A stretch of 64,000 nt of DNA from an uncultured Acidimicrobiales bacterium. GTDB lineage: Bacteria > Actinomycetota > Acidimicrobiia > Acidimicrobiales > SZUA-35. The stretch lies in the NCBI GenBank assembly GCA_937922805.1, contig CALAJV010000006.1, forward strand, positions 293,951 through 357,950, written 5' to 3'. Positions 44,241-52,782 of the stretch are shown one piece after another. The notes under the pieces were generated by a model. The model ran no database searches. It was not told where the DNA came from and saw only the letters and a list, made by a program, of their open reading frames with translations. How positions within the stretch are numbered: the first letter of the stretch is position 1; the number at the start of each line of letters is the position of its first letter. The translations under genes were made by a program, and so were the position numbers.

Positions 44241-45857
44241 ATGGAAACCAGCCAAGATCAACAACAGGACCTCCGGAGCCAGAATGTGCATCGCCTCAAC
44301 GGCGGCTCGTTCGATGTGTTCGTGGTCGGCGGCGGAATTAACGGAGCAGTTTCGGCCGCTTCCTTGGCCGCCCGCGGCTTGTCAGTTGGGCTGGTGGACC
44401 GATCCGACTTCGCCAGCTTCACAAGCCAAGAGTCTTCAAACTTGGTTTGGGGTGGATTCAAATATCTCCAAAATTACGAGTTACCGCTGGTCTACAAACT
44501 CTGCCGATCACGCAACCAGCTCATGAACGCCTATCCCACGAACATCGCGCCGTTGCCGTTCCTGGCCACTTTGGATAAGACAGCACCGTTCCCAGCTTGG
44601 CTTGCCGGCATTGGCTCAATTGCGTACTGGGCCATCGGAGCGATGGCGACAGATCGACCTCATTTCTTTCGGCCAGCGGCAGTAGAGAAGCTAGAACCAC
44701 TGGTGAATACGTCAGAAGCTGACGCTGGCCTAGAGTACGCCGACGCGTATTTGCGTGAAAACGATGCTCGGTTCGTCTGGAGTTTCGTTCGTAGAGCCCT
44801 AGACCTGGGAGCGACAGCCGCTAACTACGTTCGTTTGCAAGATGCCCAGCGAACTGATTCTGGTTGGACTTTACACCTTGTCGATGAAGTATCGGGCCAG
44901 ACGTTCACCGCCAGTGCCCGTTCGTTGGTAAACGCGGCCGGACCGTTCGTTGATGGTTTGAACCAACGAATGGATGTCACGACGAAACATCGAATCGTCT
45001 ATTCCAAGGGCATCCACCTGGTTGTTCCCCAACTGAACACTTCGGAGCGGGTGCTAACCTTCTTCGACGACACCCAGCGCCTGTTCTACGTTATTCCGAT
45101 GGCTCATCGCTCCGTAATCGGGACCACCGACACCAGGACTGAGAACGCGAACGAACCATTGAGCGACGAAGATGTCACGTTCTTGCTTGATCAGATAAAC
45201 GCTCGTCTCGATTTGCCTGAACCGCTGACTAAAGATGATGTCATCTCCCATCGGTGCGGTGTTCGGCCGCTCGTGGTGAGCAACGATGGCGGAACCGGCC
45301 ATACCGAAGTCGACTGGACCAGTTTGTCCAGAAAACACGAAATGGAAGTGGATGTCGAACGGCGATTAGTAACGATCTTCGGCGGCAAACTGACCGATTG
45401 TCTGAATGTCGGCGATGAGGTAGCGGACGCAATTGGCGAAGTTGGGCTGGCCATGGCAAAGCATCCGGAGGAATGGTTTGGTGAACCGCCAGAGGCAGAC
45501 CGAGAAGCGTTCTACCGCCTGGCTGCTTCTGTTGGGCTAGACCGAGCGCCCGAAATTGAACGAGCTGGCTCACTGGCCGAGGTCCTATGGCGACGCCACG
45601 GCAAACACGCGTCGGAATTGATTCCCGTTATTGCCGCCGACCCAAGCATGGGAGAGCCGGTAACGAAGGAGAGCGACGTGCTTCGGGCTGAACTCGCCCT
45701 ATATCGCGACCGCGAAATGGTTGTTCACCTTGACGACTTTTTGCGACGACGAACCAAACTACGTTTGATCTTCAGCGAGAACGACCTCACTACCGATCCG
45801 GGCATGGATGAGCTCCGACAAGCGTTTTCGCTTTCGTCAGGCGATCTGGCCGGCTAA
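44241..45857 (+). CDS. glpD: FAD-dependent glycerol-3-phosphate dehydrogenase
   Basis: Oxidises sn-glycerol-3-phosphate to dihydroxyacetone phosphate and passes electrons to quinone at the membrane. A 538-residue protein with FAD motif DVFVVGGGINGAVSAASLAARG, the GlpD fingerprint SQESSNLVWGGFKYLQNYE, NAAGPFVD, GTTDTRTEN and CGVRPLV. The DFASFTSQESSNLVWGG form differs slightly from the classical GTSSRSTKLIHGG of E. coli GlpD. C-terminal helical DAO_C domain present. ATG without a strong ribosome-binding site. Confidence 0.9.
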   Translation: METSQDQQQDLRSQNVHRLNGGSFDVFVVGGGINGAVSAASLAARGLSVGLVDRSDFASFTSQESSNLVWGGFKYLQNYELPLVYKLCRSRNQLMNAYPTNIAPLPFLATLDKTAPFPAWLAGIGSIAYWAIGAMATDRPHFFRPAAVEKLEPLVNTSEADAGLEYADAYLRENDARFVWSFVRRALDLGATAANYVRLQDAQRTDSGWTLHLVDEVSGQTFTASARSLVNAAGPFVDGLNQRMDVTTKHRIVYSKGIHLVVPQLNTSERVLTFFDDTQRLFYVIPMAHRSVIGTTDTRTENANEPLSDEDVTFLLDQINARLDLPEPLTKDDVISHRCGVRPLVVSNDGGTGHTEVDWTSLSRKHEMEVDVERRLVTIFGGKLTDCLNVGDEVADAIGEVGLAMAKHPEEWFGEPPEADREAFYRLAASVGLDRAPEIERAGSLAEVLWRRHGKHASELIPVIAADPSMGEPVTKESDVLRAELALYRDREMVVHLDDFLRRRTKLRLIFSENDLTTDPGMDELRQAFSLSSGDLAG

Positions 45858-46313
45858 TTAGTCGAGCGAAGAAACTACGTGGTTGAGAAACCACAATGCA
45901 AAGCCGGCTCGGACAGTCCACAGCACGGTTCTAATCCAGTTGGTCGAAATTAGCAGCGATATCTCACCCGGATCGTAGGACCCAGTTTGGAATCGACCGT
46001 GGAAAGGGCCGAAGTACAGGCCAGTCGAGACCCAAGCCACGACGAGAACCAGGCCAGCCAGTAGCGTTGCCCAAGACGGCAAGCCGAAACCTTCCGCTCC
46101 CCGAACCCATATACCAAGCGAGAACAACACCTCAAGCGGAGCGAACAAGATCAGCACAGCAACGATCCTGCTGCCGTGCTGAGCTACATAGTTAGAAAGA
46201 TTGTCGGGATTAACCGACTGAAACTGGGGATACACCACCAGTTGCACAGTCCACATCACCCCGGCCATAGCCAACGTCGTAGCGGTGTGCCCGATCAGAA
46301 TTACCTTGTCCAT
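45858..46313 (-). CDS. Four-helix membrane protein, unknown
   Basis: A 151-residue integral membrane protein with hydrophobic segments at about 4-27, 48-68, 80-101 and 127-146. Polar residues are conserved-looking within them: VVYPQF, APLEVLF, GPFHGRFQTG and STNWIRTVLWTVRAG. The last motif (NWxRTxxWxxR) occurs in several small uncharacterised membrane families. It abuts the glycerol-3-phosphate dehydrogenase gene tail to tail, with no base between the stops. Confidence 0.72.
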   Translation of the reverse strand: MDKVILIGHTATTLAMAGVMWTVQLVVYPQFQSVNPDNLSNYVAQHGSRIVAVLILFAPLEVLFSLGIWVRGAEGFGLPSWATLLAGLVLVVAWVSTGLYFGPFHGRFQTGSYDPGEISLLISTNWIRTVLWTVRAGFALWFLNHVVSSLD

Positions 46314-46542
46314 AAGACGTTCCTCGTTTAGGGCAATGCCGCTACCAGGTTACCCGTGACCATTCGAGGTTTCTCGATCCGCGGCTTGCCTCGCGAGATC
46401 CACGGCATCATCGATCGCTGTTCTCTACCAACGGTCTCGATCCGATGGTAACGGCCGGTTGTACTTCGGCGTTCTATTTCTGTTTCGTATTGCGATGTGG
46501 TCTGATCGTCCTGGGCACGGTGATAGCAGTCGAAGATTGCTG

Positions 46543-47061
46543 TTAGACCGCTCGGAGCCGCGAGACTTGCTTACCGATCTTCGGTAAAGCGATTCGACCT
46601 GATCGCTGGATGTCAACAATTGAGTACCCATCTAGCAGGGCCTCAAAGTCATCTAGTTTCGATGGACTGCCGTCGAGGGAGACGGTGAGGTGTCCCGGCG
46701 ATACGGCCAAGATCTTGCCTTCAAAAATCTGCACCAGCTCAACAAGCTGACCTCGGGTCTCAGCCGGCACTCCTAAGGTGGCAAGCAAAAGTTCACGTTC
46801 TACTGCGTTGCCGGGAGCAAGGTCTGCGATCTCTACCACGTTGACCAATTTGAAAAGCTGCTTGACTACTTGATCCAGCGGCGCTGATTCCAAATCGACG
46901 ACAATGGTAATTCGAGAGAATCGATCGTCGTCAGTTGGGGCGACCGCCAGAGAGATGATGTTGTACCCGCGCCGAGCGAAGAGATCGGCAACCCGGGCCA
47001 GGACACCTGACTTATTTTCGACTAAGACGACGATTGTGCGATGACTACTTGCGGTTGTCAT
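46543..47061 (-). CDS. ilvN: Acetolactate synthase regulatory subunit
   Basis: Small subunit that activates IlvB and confers valine feedback. The 172-residue protein starts with an ACT domain (TIVVLVENKSGVLARVADLFARRGYNIISLAV) and has the second conserved domain ending HLTVSLDGSPSKLDDF. It follows ilvB by 2 bases. ilvC, which often comes next in actinobacteria, is absent; a 229-base non-coding gap follows, in which I see nothing. Confidence 0.95.
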   Translation of the reverse strand: MTTASSHRTIVVLVENKSGVLARVADLFARRGYNIISLAVAPTDDDRFSRITIVVDLESAPLDQVVKQLFKLVNVVEIADLAPGNAVERELLLATLGVPAETRGQLVELVQIFEGKILAVSPGHLTVSLDGSPSKLDDFEALLDGYSIVDIQRSGRIALPKIGKQVSRLRAV

Positions 47062-47063
47062 TT

Positions 47064-48830
47064 TCAGTTCCCTTCAACACTCGTCGGTGCCGTCTGGCTT
47101 GGGTCGACGATGATGTCATCGTTCGAACCTCCAGCTGGGACCATCGGATACAAAATCTCTGAGCTCAAGCAACGGAACTCGACGACGACCGGTCGATCGT
47201 TGATCTCGTTCGCCTTGGCGATAGTTACGTCAACCTCGTCTGGATCTTCGACTCGGAAGGCAACGCAACCCATCGATTCAGCCCACTTAACATAGTCAGG
47301 CGTCTCGAAACCGAGATGGACTTCGGAGTACCGCTCGTCGTAGAACATTTCTTGCCATTGACGAACCATGCCGAGATAGGCGTTGTTAAGCAGCGCTACC
47401 TTGATCGGGATTCGCTCGACGGTAGCGGTGATAAGCTCTTGCGCTGTCATCTGGAAACAGCCGTCACCATCGACAGCCCATACTGTCCGATCGGGCATAG
47501 CCGCTTTGGCCCCGATGGCTGCCGGTATAGAAAAGCCCATTGTTCCGAGACCACCAGAGTTGATCCACGTGTAGGGGTGATCGAAGGTCCAGTACTGGCT
47601 GGCCCACATTTGATGCTGACCGACGCCAGAAGTGACGATGGTGTCTTTCGGGCTACCATCCCGCAATCGTTCTAGCACATACTGGGGCTTAAGGTTCTCG
47701 CCGGGTTCTGATTGCTCGTAGACCAACGGGTACTGCTCTTGCCAGCCCGAAAGCTGCTGACGCCACGGTGTGATGTCGGCAAAGGCAGAGGATCCGCCAG
47801 CCGCCGCCAACGCTTCGAGCATCATCTCCATCGCCTCACGGCAATCCCCTACGACCGATACGTCCGGGTTACGAACCTTGCCGTGCTCGGCCGGGTCAAT
47901 GTCGACGTGAACGACTTTGGCATCGGGGGCGAACGCCCCGACCTTTCCGGTCACCCGGTCGTCGAACCGGCTACCCATCGCAATTAGCAAGTCGCTCTTT
48001 TGGATCGCTGTGACGGCCGTGTAGTTACCGTGCATTCCAGGCATGCCAAGCGCTAGTTCGTGACTATCGGGAAATACGCCACGAGCCATCAAGGTTGTAA
48101 CGACCGGGATATTACTCATTTCGGCCAACTGCAGTAATGCTTCAGCCCCACGGGCTTTCAGAACCCCGCCGCCGACATAGAGCACGGGACGCTGGGCCGA
48201 CATCATTAGTTCGACGGCCGCATCGATCGAGCTTTGGTCTGGGGTCGTGCCGGGGCTGTACCCTGGCAGGTCAACCTCGGTCGGATAAACAAAGTCGAAA
48301 TAGGCGTCCGGGTTGTTGGCATCAACGATGTTCTTTGGGACATCGATCAGAACCGGACCGGGCCTACCAGTTGTAGCAATATGAAAAGCTTCTTTGACCG
48401 CATGAGGAATCTCTTCTGCCTTAGTCACCAAAATGTTGTGCTTGGTGATGGAGCGAGTGATTCCTGTTGTGTCGCATTCCTGGAACGCATCGGTACCGAT
48501 TGCGGCCATAGCCACTTGTCCGGTGATGCACACCATCGGCACGGAGTCCAAATAGGCGTCAGCCAACGGCGTCACCACATTGGTCGCCGCCGGGCCGCTT
48601 GTGACCATGCAAACACCAGGCTTACCAGTTGCATGGGCATACCCCTCGGCCATGTGGCCTGCGCCCTGTTCGTGCCGCACTAGTACGTGACGAATCGACG
48701 AGTCGATAATCGGGTCATACACAGGGAGAATTGCACCACCGGGGTAGCCAAAGATCACTTCGACACCCTCCAACTCGAGGCTTTTGATGAGGGCTTGCGC
48801 CCCGTTGAGTCTTATCGGCTGTTCCGACAT
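47064..48830 (-). CDS. ilvB: Acetolactate synthase catalytic subunit
   Basis: Thiamine-diphosphate/FAD enzyme that makes acetolactate from pyruvate (valine/leucine) and acetohydroxybutyrate from pyruvate plus 2-oxobutyrate (isoleucine). A 588-residue protein: VEVIFGYPGGAILPVYD with RHEQGAGHMAEGYA (catalytic Glu), the central FAD-binding domain, and the TPP motif GDGCFQMTAQELITA...LLNNAYLGMV. The start is ATG at 48830 (MSEQPIRLNGAQALIKSLE); the frame is open 200 bases further into the leader. Expression is predicted to be controlled by the upstream attenuator. Confidence 0.96.
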   Translation of the reverse strand: MSEQPIRLNGAQALIKSLELEGVEVIFGYPGGAILPVYDPIIDSSIRHVLVRHEQGAGHMAEGYAHATGKPGVCMVTSGPAATNVVTPLADAYLDSVPMVCITGQVAMAAIGTDAFQECDTTGITRSITKHNILVTKAEEIPHAVKEAFHIATTGRPGPVLIDVPKNIVDANNPDAYFDFVYPTEVDLPGYSPGTTPDQSSIDAAVELMMSAQRPVLYVGGGVLKARGAEALLQLAEMSNIPVVTTLMARGVFPDSHELALGMPGMHGNYTAVTAIQKSDLLIAMGSRFDDRVTGKVGAFAPDAKVVHVDIDPAEHGKVRNPDVSVVGDCREAMEMMLEALAAAGGSSAFADITPWRQQLSGWQEQYPLVYEQSEPGENLKPQYVLERLRDGSPKDTIVTSGVGQHQMWASQYWTFDHPYTWINSGGLGTMGFSIPAAIGAKAAMPDRTVWAVDGDGCFQMTAQELITATVERIPIKVALLNNAYLGMVRQWQEMFYDERYSEVHLGFETPDYVKWAESMGCVAFRVEDPDEVDVTIAKANEINDRPVVVEFRCLSSEILYPMVPAGGSNDDIIVDPSQTAPTSVEGN

Positions 48831-48991
48831 TGTTCGTACACTCTCTCTTGTATTGGCTTTGTATTGGCTCTTGTACGGCTCGTGTGTTGAGGGTCTTAGC
48901 CATGTCCAGGCTAATGAGATTCGACGAGACCGAGTTACCTCGATTTCGTCGACTGTTGGCCCAGCAGCGATTGTTGGTGCGAAAAACGAGA

Positions 48992-49014
48992 AAGCCTCCC
49001 AGTTTGGGAGGCTT
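48992..49014 (-). terminator. Attenuator terminator in the ilvB leader
   Basis: A perfect 10-bp stem AAGCCTCCCA/TGGGAGGCTT with a 3-base loop. On the minus strand it is followed by TCTCGTTTTTCG. It lies 162 bases before the ilvB ATG and 32 bases after the leader-peptide stop, the place expected for a transcription attenuator rather than an end-of-gene terminator: the upstream gene is divergent. Confidence 0.88.
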
Positions 49015-49048
49015 AGCGCACGCAACAATAGAGCAGCCGCGAGCGCTA
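49014..49048 (-). promoter_or_regulatory. Alternative hairpin in the ilvB leader RNA
   Basis: On the minus strand TAGCGCTCGC, which starts at the leader-peptide stop codon, pairs with GCGTGCGCTA (9 of 10 pairs). Its 3' arm touches the first base of the terminator stem. A ribosome resting at the stop codon would cover its 5' arm, so it is a candidate switch hairpin. The exact competing fold needs computation. Confidence 0.55.
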
Positions 49049-49093
49049 CATAAGTACTACCACAATAATGCTGCTAAATGTTTCGCTGCTCAT
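49046..49093 (-). CDS. ilvB leader peptide (attenuation)
   Basis: A 15-codon reading frame, MSSETFSSIIVVVLM, ending in TAG. Six consecutive codons (ATT ATT GTG GTA GTA CTT) specify Ile, Ile, Val, Val, Val and Leu: the three end products that depend on IlvB. It lies in the ilvB leader, followed by a switch hairpin and a terminator with T-run. This is the classical arrangement of ribosome-mediated attenuation of ilvB operons. Scarcity of charged branched-chain tRNAs would stall the ribosome on these codons and favour read-through. The ATG has only a weak AGAGCAG before it. Confidence 0.88.
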   Translation of the reverse strand: MSSETFSSIIVVVLM

Positions 49094-49266
49094 ACTGCTC
49101 TAAGTCAAGCAGCTACGGGAGGTAATGGCAACTCGCGCGCAAGTTCTTGCCCGCTGCTCTGCATCATTTGGCCAACATTTTGGCCCGCCTCGCCTTACGG
49201 GCTTCTCAACGAATGAGTTTTGTACAACAATGATGATCACCCACCACCACGAAAAGAGTTGAGCGG

Positions 49267-51510
49267 ATGTTTCAAGCGAAACGCAGTCAGCGAGCTTTTG
49301 GCGTCGCAGCCGTAGCAGCACTAGTTCTGGCCCTTCTGTCGAGCCTGGGAACAACCCCAGCAGCGGCAACTGCGAAAGATAGCGCGTCAATTGGAGGCTC
49401 AGTTACCTACCTAAGTGATGCTGGCGCTAAAGGTATTGTCGCCGACCTGTTCGAGGCAGAATCACCGTGGGATCGGGCCGACTATATTCGCTCAACAGAA
49501 ACCGACTCGTCGGGGAACTATTCGTTTACCGACCTAGCGGCCGACTGTTACATCATTGTCTTGATTGCTCCGGATAAGGCTTCATTCGGTCTTGGGTCGA
49601 AATGGAGCCAACAGTATTCTTGCGTCGATCCTGGCCAGCAAGATTTGTCGATCTCCGCAAGTTTGGTTGGTGGCCAACCCGACGACGACGACGACAACGA
49701 CGACGACGACAACGACAACAACGACAACAACGACAACGACGACAACAACGACAACGACGGAGAGTCTTTCGAGCTGAACATCCTGCACATCAACGATCAC
49801 CATTCCCATCTTCAACCCGACTCCGGTGATCTGGACTTTGACGGTATTTCTACTCGAGTCGAGCTCGGTGGGTTCCCCAAGGTAGTAACCAAGATTGAAG
49901 AACGAGAGCAGGTGCTCGGTTCGGACTCTGTAGTCAAGATCCACGCTGGTGACGCAATCACTGGCACCTTGTTCTACACGTTGTTCGAAGGCGAAGCAGA
50001 TGCCGCTCTGCTGAATCAGGTCTGCTTCGATATTTTCGAATTGGGCAACCATGAATTCGACGGTGGGGATGAGGAGTTGGCAAACTTCTTGAACTTCTTG
50101 GCCGACGACAAATGCGATACTGAAGTGCTCGGAGCGAACGTTAAGCCAGCGATCGGGACTCCCCTCGCCCCTGACACCGCTACCGACTTCGTTAAACCGT
50201 CCACGGTTCGCACAATCGATGGCAACCAAGTTGGTTTCGTTGGCATCAATATTAAAAACAAGACGGAGCTTTCCTCAAGCCCGCTCGACACAACTGAGTT
50301 TCTCGATGAGCTTGAAACCGCTCAAGCCAGCATTGACGAGCTAACCAAACAAGGCATCGACAACATTGTGCTCGTAACCCACGTTCAATACGAGAACGAC
50401 CTAGATCTAGCTCGCCAGCTAACCGACGTCGATGTCATCGTTGGCGGCGACTCCCACAGCTTGCTTGGCGACTTCGAACAATACGGGCTGACCACCGAAG
50501 GCAGCTACCCGACTAAGGTCAACAATGCTGACGGCACCCCAGTGTGCGTAGTGCAGGCATGGCAGTACTCCTACGTTGTTGGTGAACTCAACGTGAAGTT
50601 CGATGGCAACGGTGGCGTGAGCGAGTGCAGCGGAACTCCTCATCTTCTTCTCGGAGACGAGTTCTTACGCCGACCAGCCCCCGACGAAGACCGGCTACCG
50701 CTTGAAGGGGAAGCACTTGAAAACGTGCTGAAGATAATTGAAGGAGAACCGTCGCTTTCAATTGTGACTCCAGACCCAGATGCCGCTGCTGTCCTAGAAG
50801 GGTTCGCCGAGCAGGTCGATGTACTGTCGGCTGAGGTTATCGGCACAGTGACCGAAGATTTGTGCCTCGAGAGAATCCCCGGCCAAGGCCGAAGCGTCAT
50901 CTGTGATGTTTCAGACACCGCTCAGAACGGCGGCGACATTCAGCAGCTCGTCACCGAAGCATTCCGACAACGGGCGTTCGAATCAGAAATTGCCATTCAG
51001 AACTCAGGCGGTGTTCGCATCGACATTCCAGCCGGACCTTTAACAATTGCAGATGCGTACGAACTCTTGCCGTTCTCGAACACGATTGTTTACCTAGACA
51101 TGACTGGCGCTGAAGTTGCGGCCACTATCAACGAAGGCGTCAACTTCGCCCTGGCCGATGGTGGTTCGACCGGCGCTTACCCATACGCAGCTGGACTGCG
51201 ATGGGATGCTGACTTGAGCCAGCCTGAAGGTTCACGAATTACAAACCTTGAGGTTAAGCCAACCGACAGCGACACATGGGTGCCGCTCGACCCAGCGGCA
51301 ACCTACCGGGTCGCCACGAACAGCTTCGTGGCTTCCGGTGGCGACAGCTACACCACGATGGAAGCTGTTACTGAATCTGGTCGGTCGACCGACACGCTCA
51401 TTGAATACGCCCAGAGCTTCATTGATTATGTGGAGCAAGATTTGGGCGGGTCAGTTTCGAAGCTGCCAATCGAGCAATACTCAACGCGAAGCTTCGTACC
51501 GGCTCCATGA
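49267..51510 (+). CDS. Secreted bifunctional 5'-nucleotidase / cyclic phosphodiesterase
   Basis: A 747-residue exported phosphoesterase. Signal peptide (about 1-37, AALVLALLSSLGTTPAAATA), a SdrD-B/carboxypeptidase-like domain (about 40-135, GGSVTYLSDAGAKGIVADLFEAE), a 26-residue Asp/Asn linker, then the calcineurin-like metallophosphatase domain (LNILHINDHHSHLQP, HAGDAITGTLFY, ELGNHEFDGG, VTHVQY, VGGDSHSLLG) and the C-terminal 5'-nucleotidase domain (IQNSGGVRIDIPAGPLT, LPFSNTIVYLDMTGAEV). It likely releases phosphate and nucleosides from nucleotides outside the cell. No LPXTG or membrane tail. Divergent from the ilvB leader. Confidence 0.93.
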   Translation: MFQAKRSQRAFGVAAVAALVLALLSSLGTTPAAATAKDSASIGGSVTYLSDAGAKGIVADLFEAESPWDRADYIRSTETDSSGNYSFTDLAADCYIIVLIAPDKASFGLGSKWSQQYSCVDPGQQDLSISASLVGGQPDDDDDNDDDDNDNNDNNDNDDNNDNDGESFELNILHINDHHSHLQPDSGDLDFDGISTRVELGGFPKVVTKIEEREQVLGSDSVVKIHAGDAITGTLFYTLFEGEADAALLNQVCFDIFELGNHEFDGGDEELANFLNFLADDKCDTEVLGANVKPAIGTPLAPDTATDFVKPSTVRTIDGNQVGFVGINIKNKTELSSSPLDTTEFLDELETAQASIDELTKQGIDNIVLVTHVQYENDLDLARQLTDVDVIVGGDSHSLLGDFEQYGLTTEGSYPTKVNNADGTPVCVVQAWQYSYVVGELNVKFDGNGGVSECSGTPHLLLGDEFLRRPAPDEDRLPLEGEALENVLKIIEGEPSLSIVTPDPDAAAVLEGFAEQVDVLSAEVIGTVTEDLCLERIPGQGRSVICDVSDTAQNGGDIQQLVTEAFRQRAFESEIAIQNSGGVRIDIPAGPLTIADAYELLPFSNTIVYLDMTGAEVAATINEGVNFALADGGSTGAYPYAAGLRWDADLSQPEGSRITNLEVKPTDSDTWVPLDPAATYRVATNSFVASGGDSYTTMEAVTESGRSTDTLIEYAQSFIDYVEQDLGGSVSKLPIEQYSTRSFVPAP
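49681..49757 (+). repeat. GAC/AAC trinucleotide tract encoding an Asp/Asn linker
   Basis: About 26 codons, nearly all GAC or AAC, encode an unbroken Asp/Asn run between the N-terminal beta domain and the phosphatase domain of the secreted 5'-nucleotidase. It is probably a flexible, possibly calcium-binding linker and is prone to in-frame length change. Confidence 0.9.
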
Positions 51511-51631
51511 CGATGCGAAACCTCTAAGTAAACTCTCGGGATTGCTAACGTTTGGGCCCTGCTGCTCCTGACACATCCAGTGGACGTAGTCAGTGGGCGG
51601 CATGGCTCAAACAACACTAAGAATTGGGCAA

Positions 51632-52729
51632 CTACCCAAGTCGATTGAGTGCTACTTCGGCCGAGTCAACCAGCTCGGCCACCACCTCGGCCACCGTCGT
51701 TGACCGGTCATAGTAGGCGACGCTTTGACCGGCTGGCGTGTGCATTAGCGGTTCGATTCGATGCCGATCTATTTGGCCAAGCAAGTCTCCAACCAGGATG
51801 TCTTGGTACGGCATCTTCAGAGGGTCCGGAGCACCTTCCCCATTCCACTCGTCGGTCCACGCAGTGCGAATCTGTCGTAACGTTTTTCCCGAGTCGGCAC
51901 GAGAAATTATGGCATCAGCCGAACCGGCCTCAACGAGTTTTGACAGTGTCTCTGGAGCCAAGTGCTCTTCCTGGCAAAACAACCACGCGGTGCCAATCCA
52001 CACTCCGACGGCGCCCAGAGCGAAGGCAGCCGCGATATGTCGCCCGGTCGCCACGCCTCCGGCGGCTACAACCGGAAGGCCGTAGCTGTCAGCGATATCT
52101 ACGATTTGGGGGACGAGCGAGAATGTCCCTACCGGTCCAGTGTGGGCACCAGCGTCTGTCCCCTGCGCTACCAATATGTCGGCACCGGCCTTAATTGCTC
52201 GTTCGGCATGTTTTGGTTGGCCGACCAAACTCACTAGCGTTTTTCCACGTTCTTTGGCTGGGCCGATAACCCATTCCGGACTGCCGATTCCGAGAGCCAG
52301 TACCGTTATCTGTGAGTCCATAACTACATCCACTTGAGCCCGGGCCATATCTTCGCTGCGCACAAATCGGGATCGCTTCCCAGGCTGACCGTCGTCGGGA
52401 ACCCCGTACTTGGAACGAAGCTTCGCTACAAAGTCTCGGTGCTCCGACGGAAGAGCCGCTTCGATTTCGGACCGATTGTCTCGTTCAGGCATATCGGGCG
52501 GGATTACCAAATCCAGGCCGTACGGCAGTTCACCAAGCGCCGATGCCATCTGACTCACTCCGACTTCGATCTCTTCTGGCGTGGACCGGGTCGCTCCCCA
52601 AATACCAATCCCACCCGCTCTAGAGATCGCAATCGCGGCGTCGATCGAGTGAGTGAATCCAAAGATCGGCACTTCGGCGCCAAGATCAGCGCACAACTGG
52701 TTACGAAGTCGGTCGCTCGTTCTCTTCAT
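51632..52729 (-). CDS. Nitronate monooxygenase family protein
   Basis: FMN TIM-barrel protein of 365 residues, 2-nitropropane dioxygenase family. Motifs: EVPIFGFTHSIDAAIAISRAGGIGIWG, VAQGTDAGAHTGPVGTFSLVPQIVD, PVVAAGGVATGRHIAAAFALGAVGVWIGTAW. Members oxidise alkyl nitronates or related substrates; some are enoyl-ACP reductases (FabK-like). The start at 52729 has GGGAG six bases upstream; the frame runs on another 200 bases without support. 53 bases downstream of the alternative oxidase gene, same strand. Confidence 0.9.
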   Translation of the reverse strand: MKRTSDRLRNQLCADLGAEVPIFGFTHSIDAAIAISRAGGIGIWGATRSTPEEIEVGVSQMASALGELPYGLDLVIPPDMPERDNRSEIEAALPSEHRDFVAKLRSKYGVPDDGQPGKRSRFVRSEDMARAQVDVVMDSQITVLALGIGSPEWVIGPAKERGKTLVSLVGQPKHAERAIKAGADILVAQGTDAGAHTGPVGTFSLVPQIVDIADSYGLPVVAAGGVATGRHIAAAFALGAVGVWIGTAWLFCQEEHLAPETLSKLVEAGSADAIISRADSGKTLRQIRTAWTDEWNGEGAPDPLKMPYQDILVGDLLGQIDRHRIEPLMHTPAGQSVAYYDRSTTVAEVVAELVDSAEVALNRLG

Positions 52730-52782
52730 CGGATCTCCCAGAGAAAGCCACTTTACAGCTATTTGGCTAGTTCCTGAGAGTA

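Noticed and set aside
46314..46542. Possible missing gene (ilvC remnant) downstream of ilvN
   Set aside because: No frame in this 229-base gap shows ketol-acid reductoisomerase motifs or any coding-like pattern.
48831..49028. Extended N-terminus of IlvB reaching into the leader
   Set aside because: The extra 66 residues would pass through the attenuator region, lack family similarity, and the ATG at 48830 gives the normal IlvB N-terminus.
49582..50229. 215-codon frame antisense to the secreted 5'-nucleotidase
   Set aside because: It contains a run of about 26 Val produced by the GAC/AAC tract read backwards and lies wholly inside a well-supported gene.
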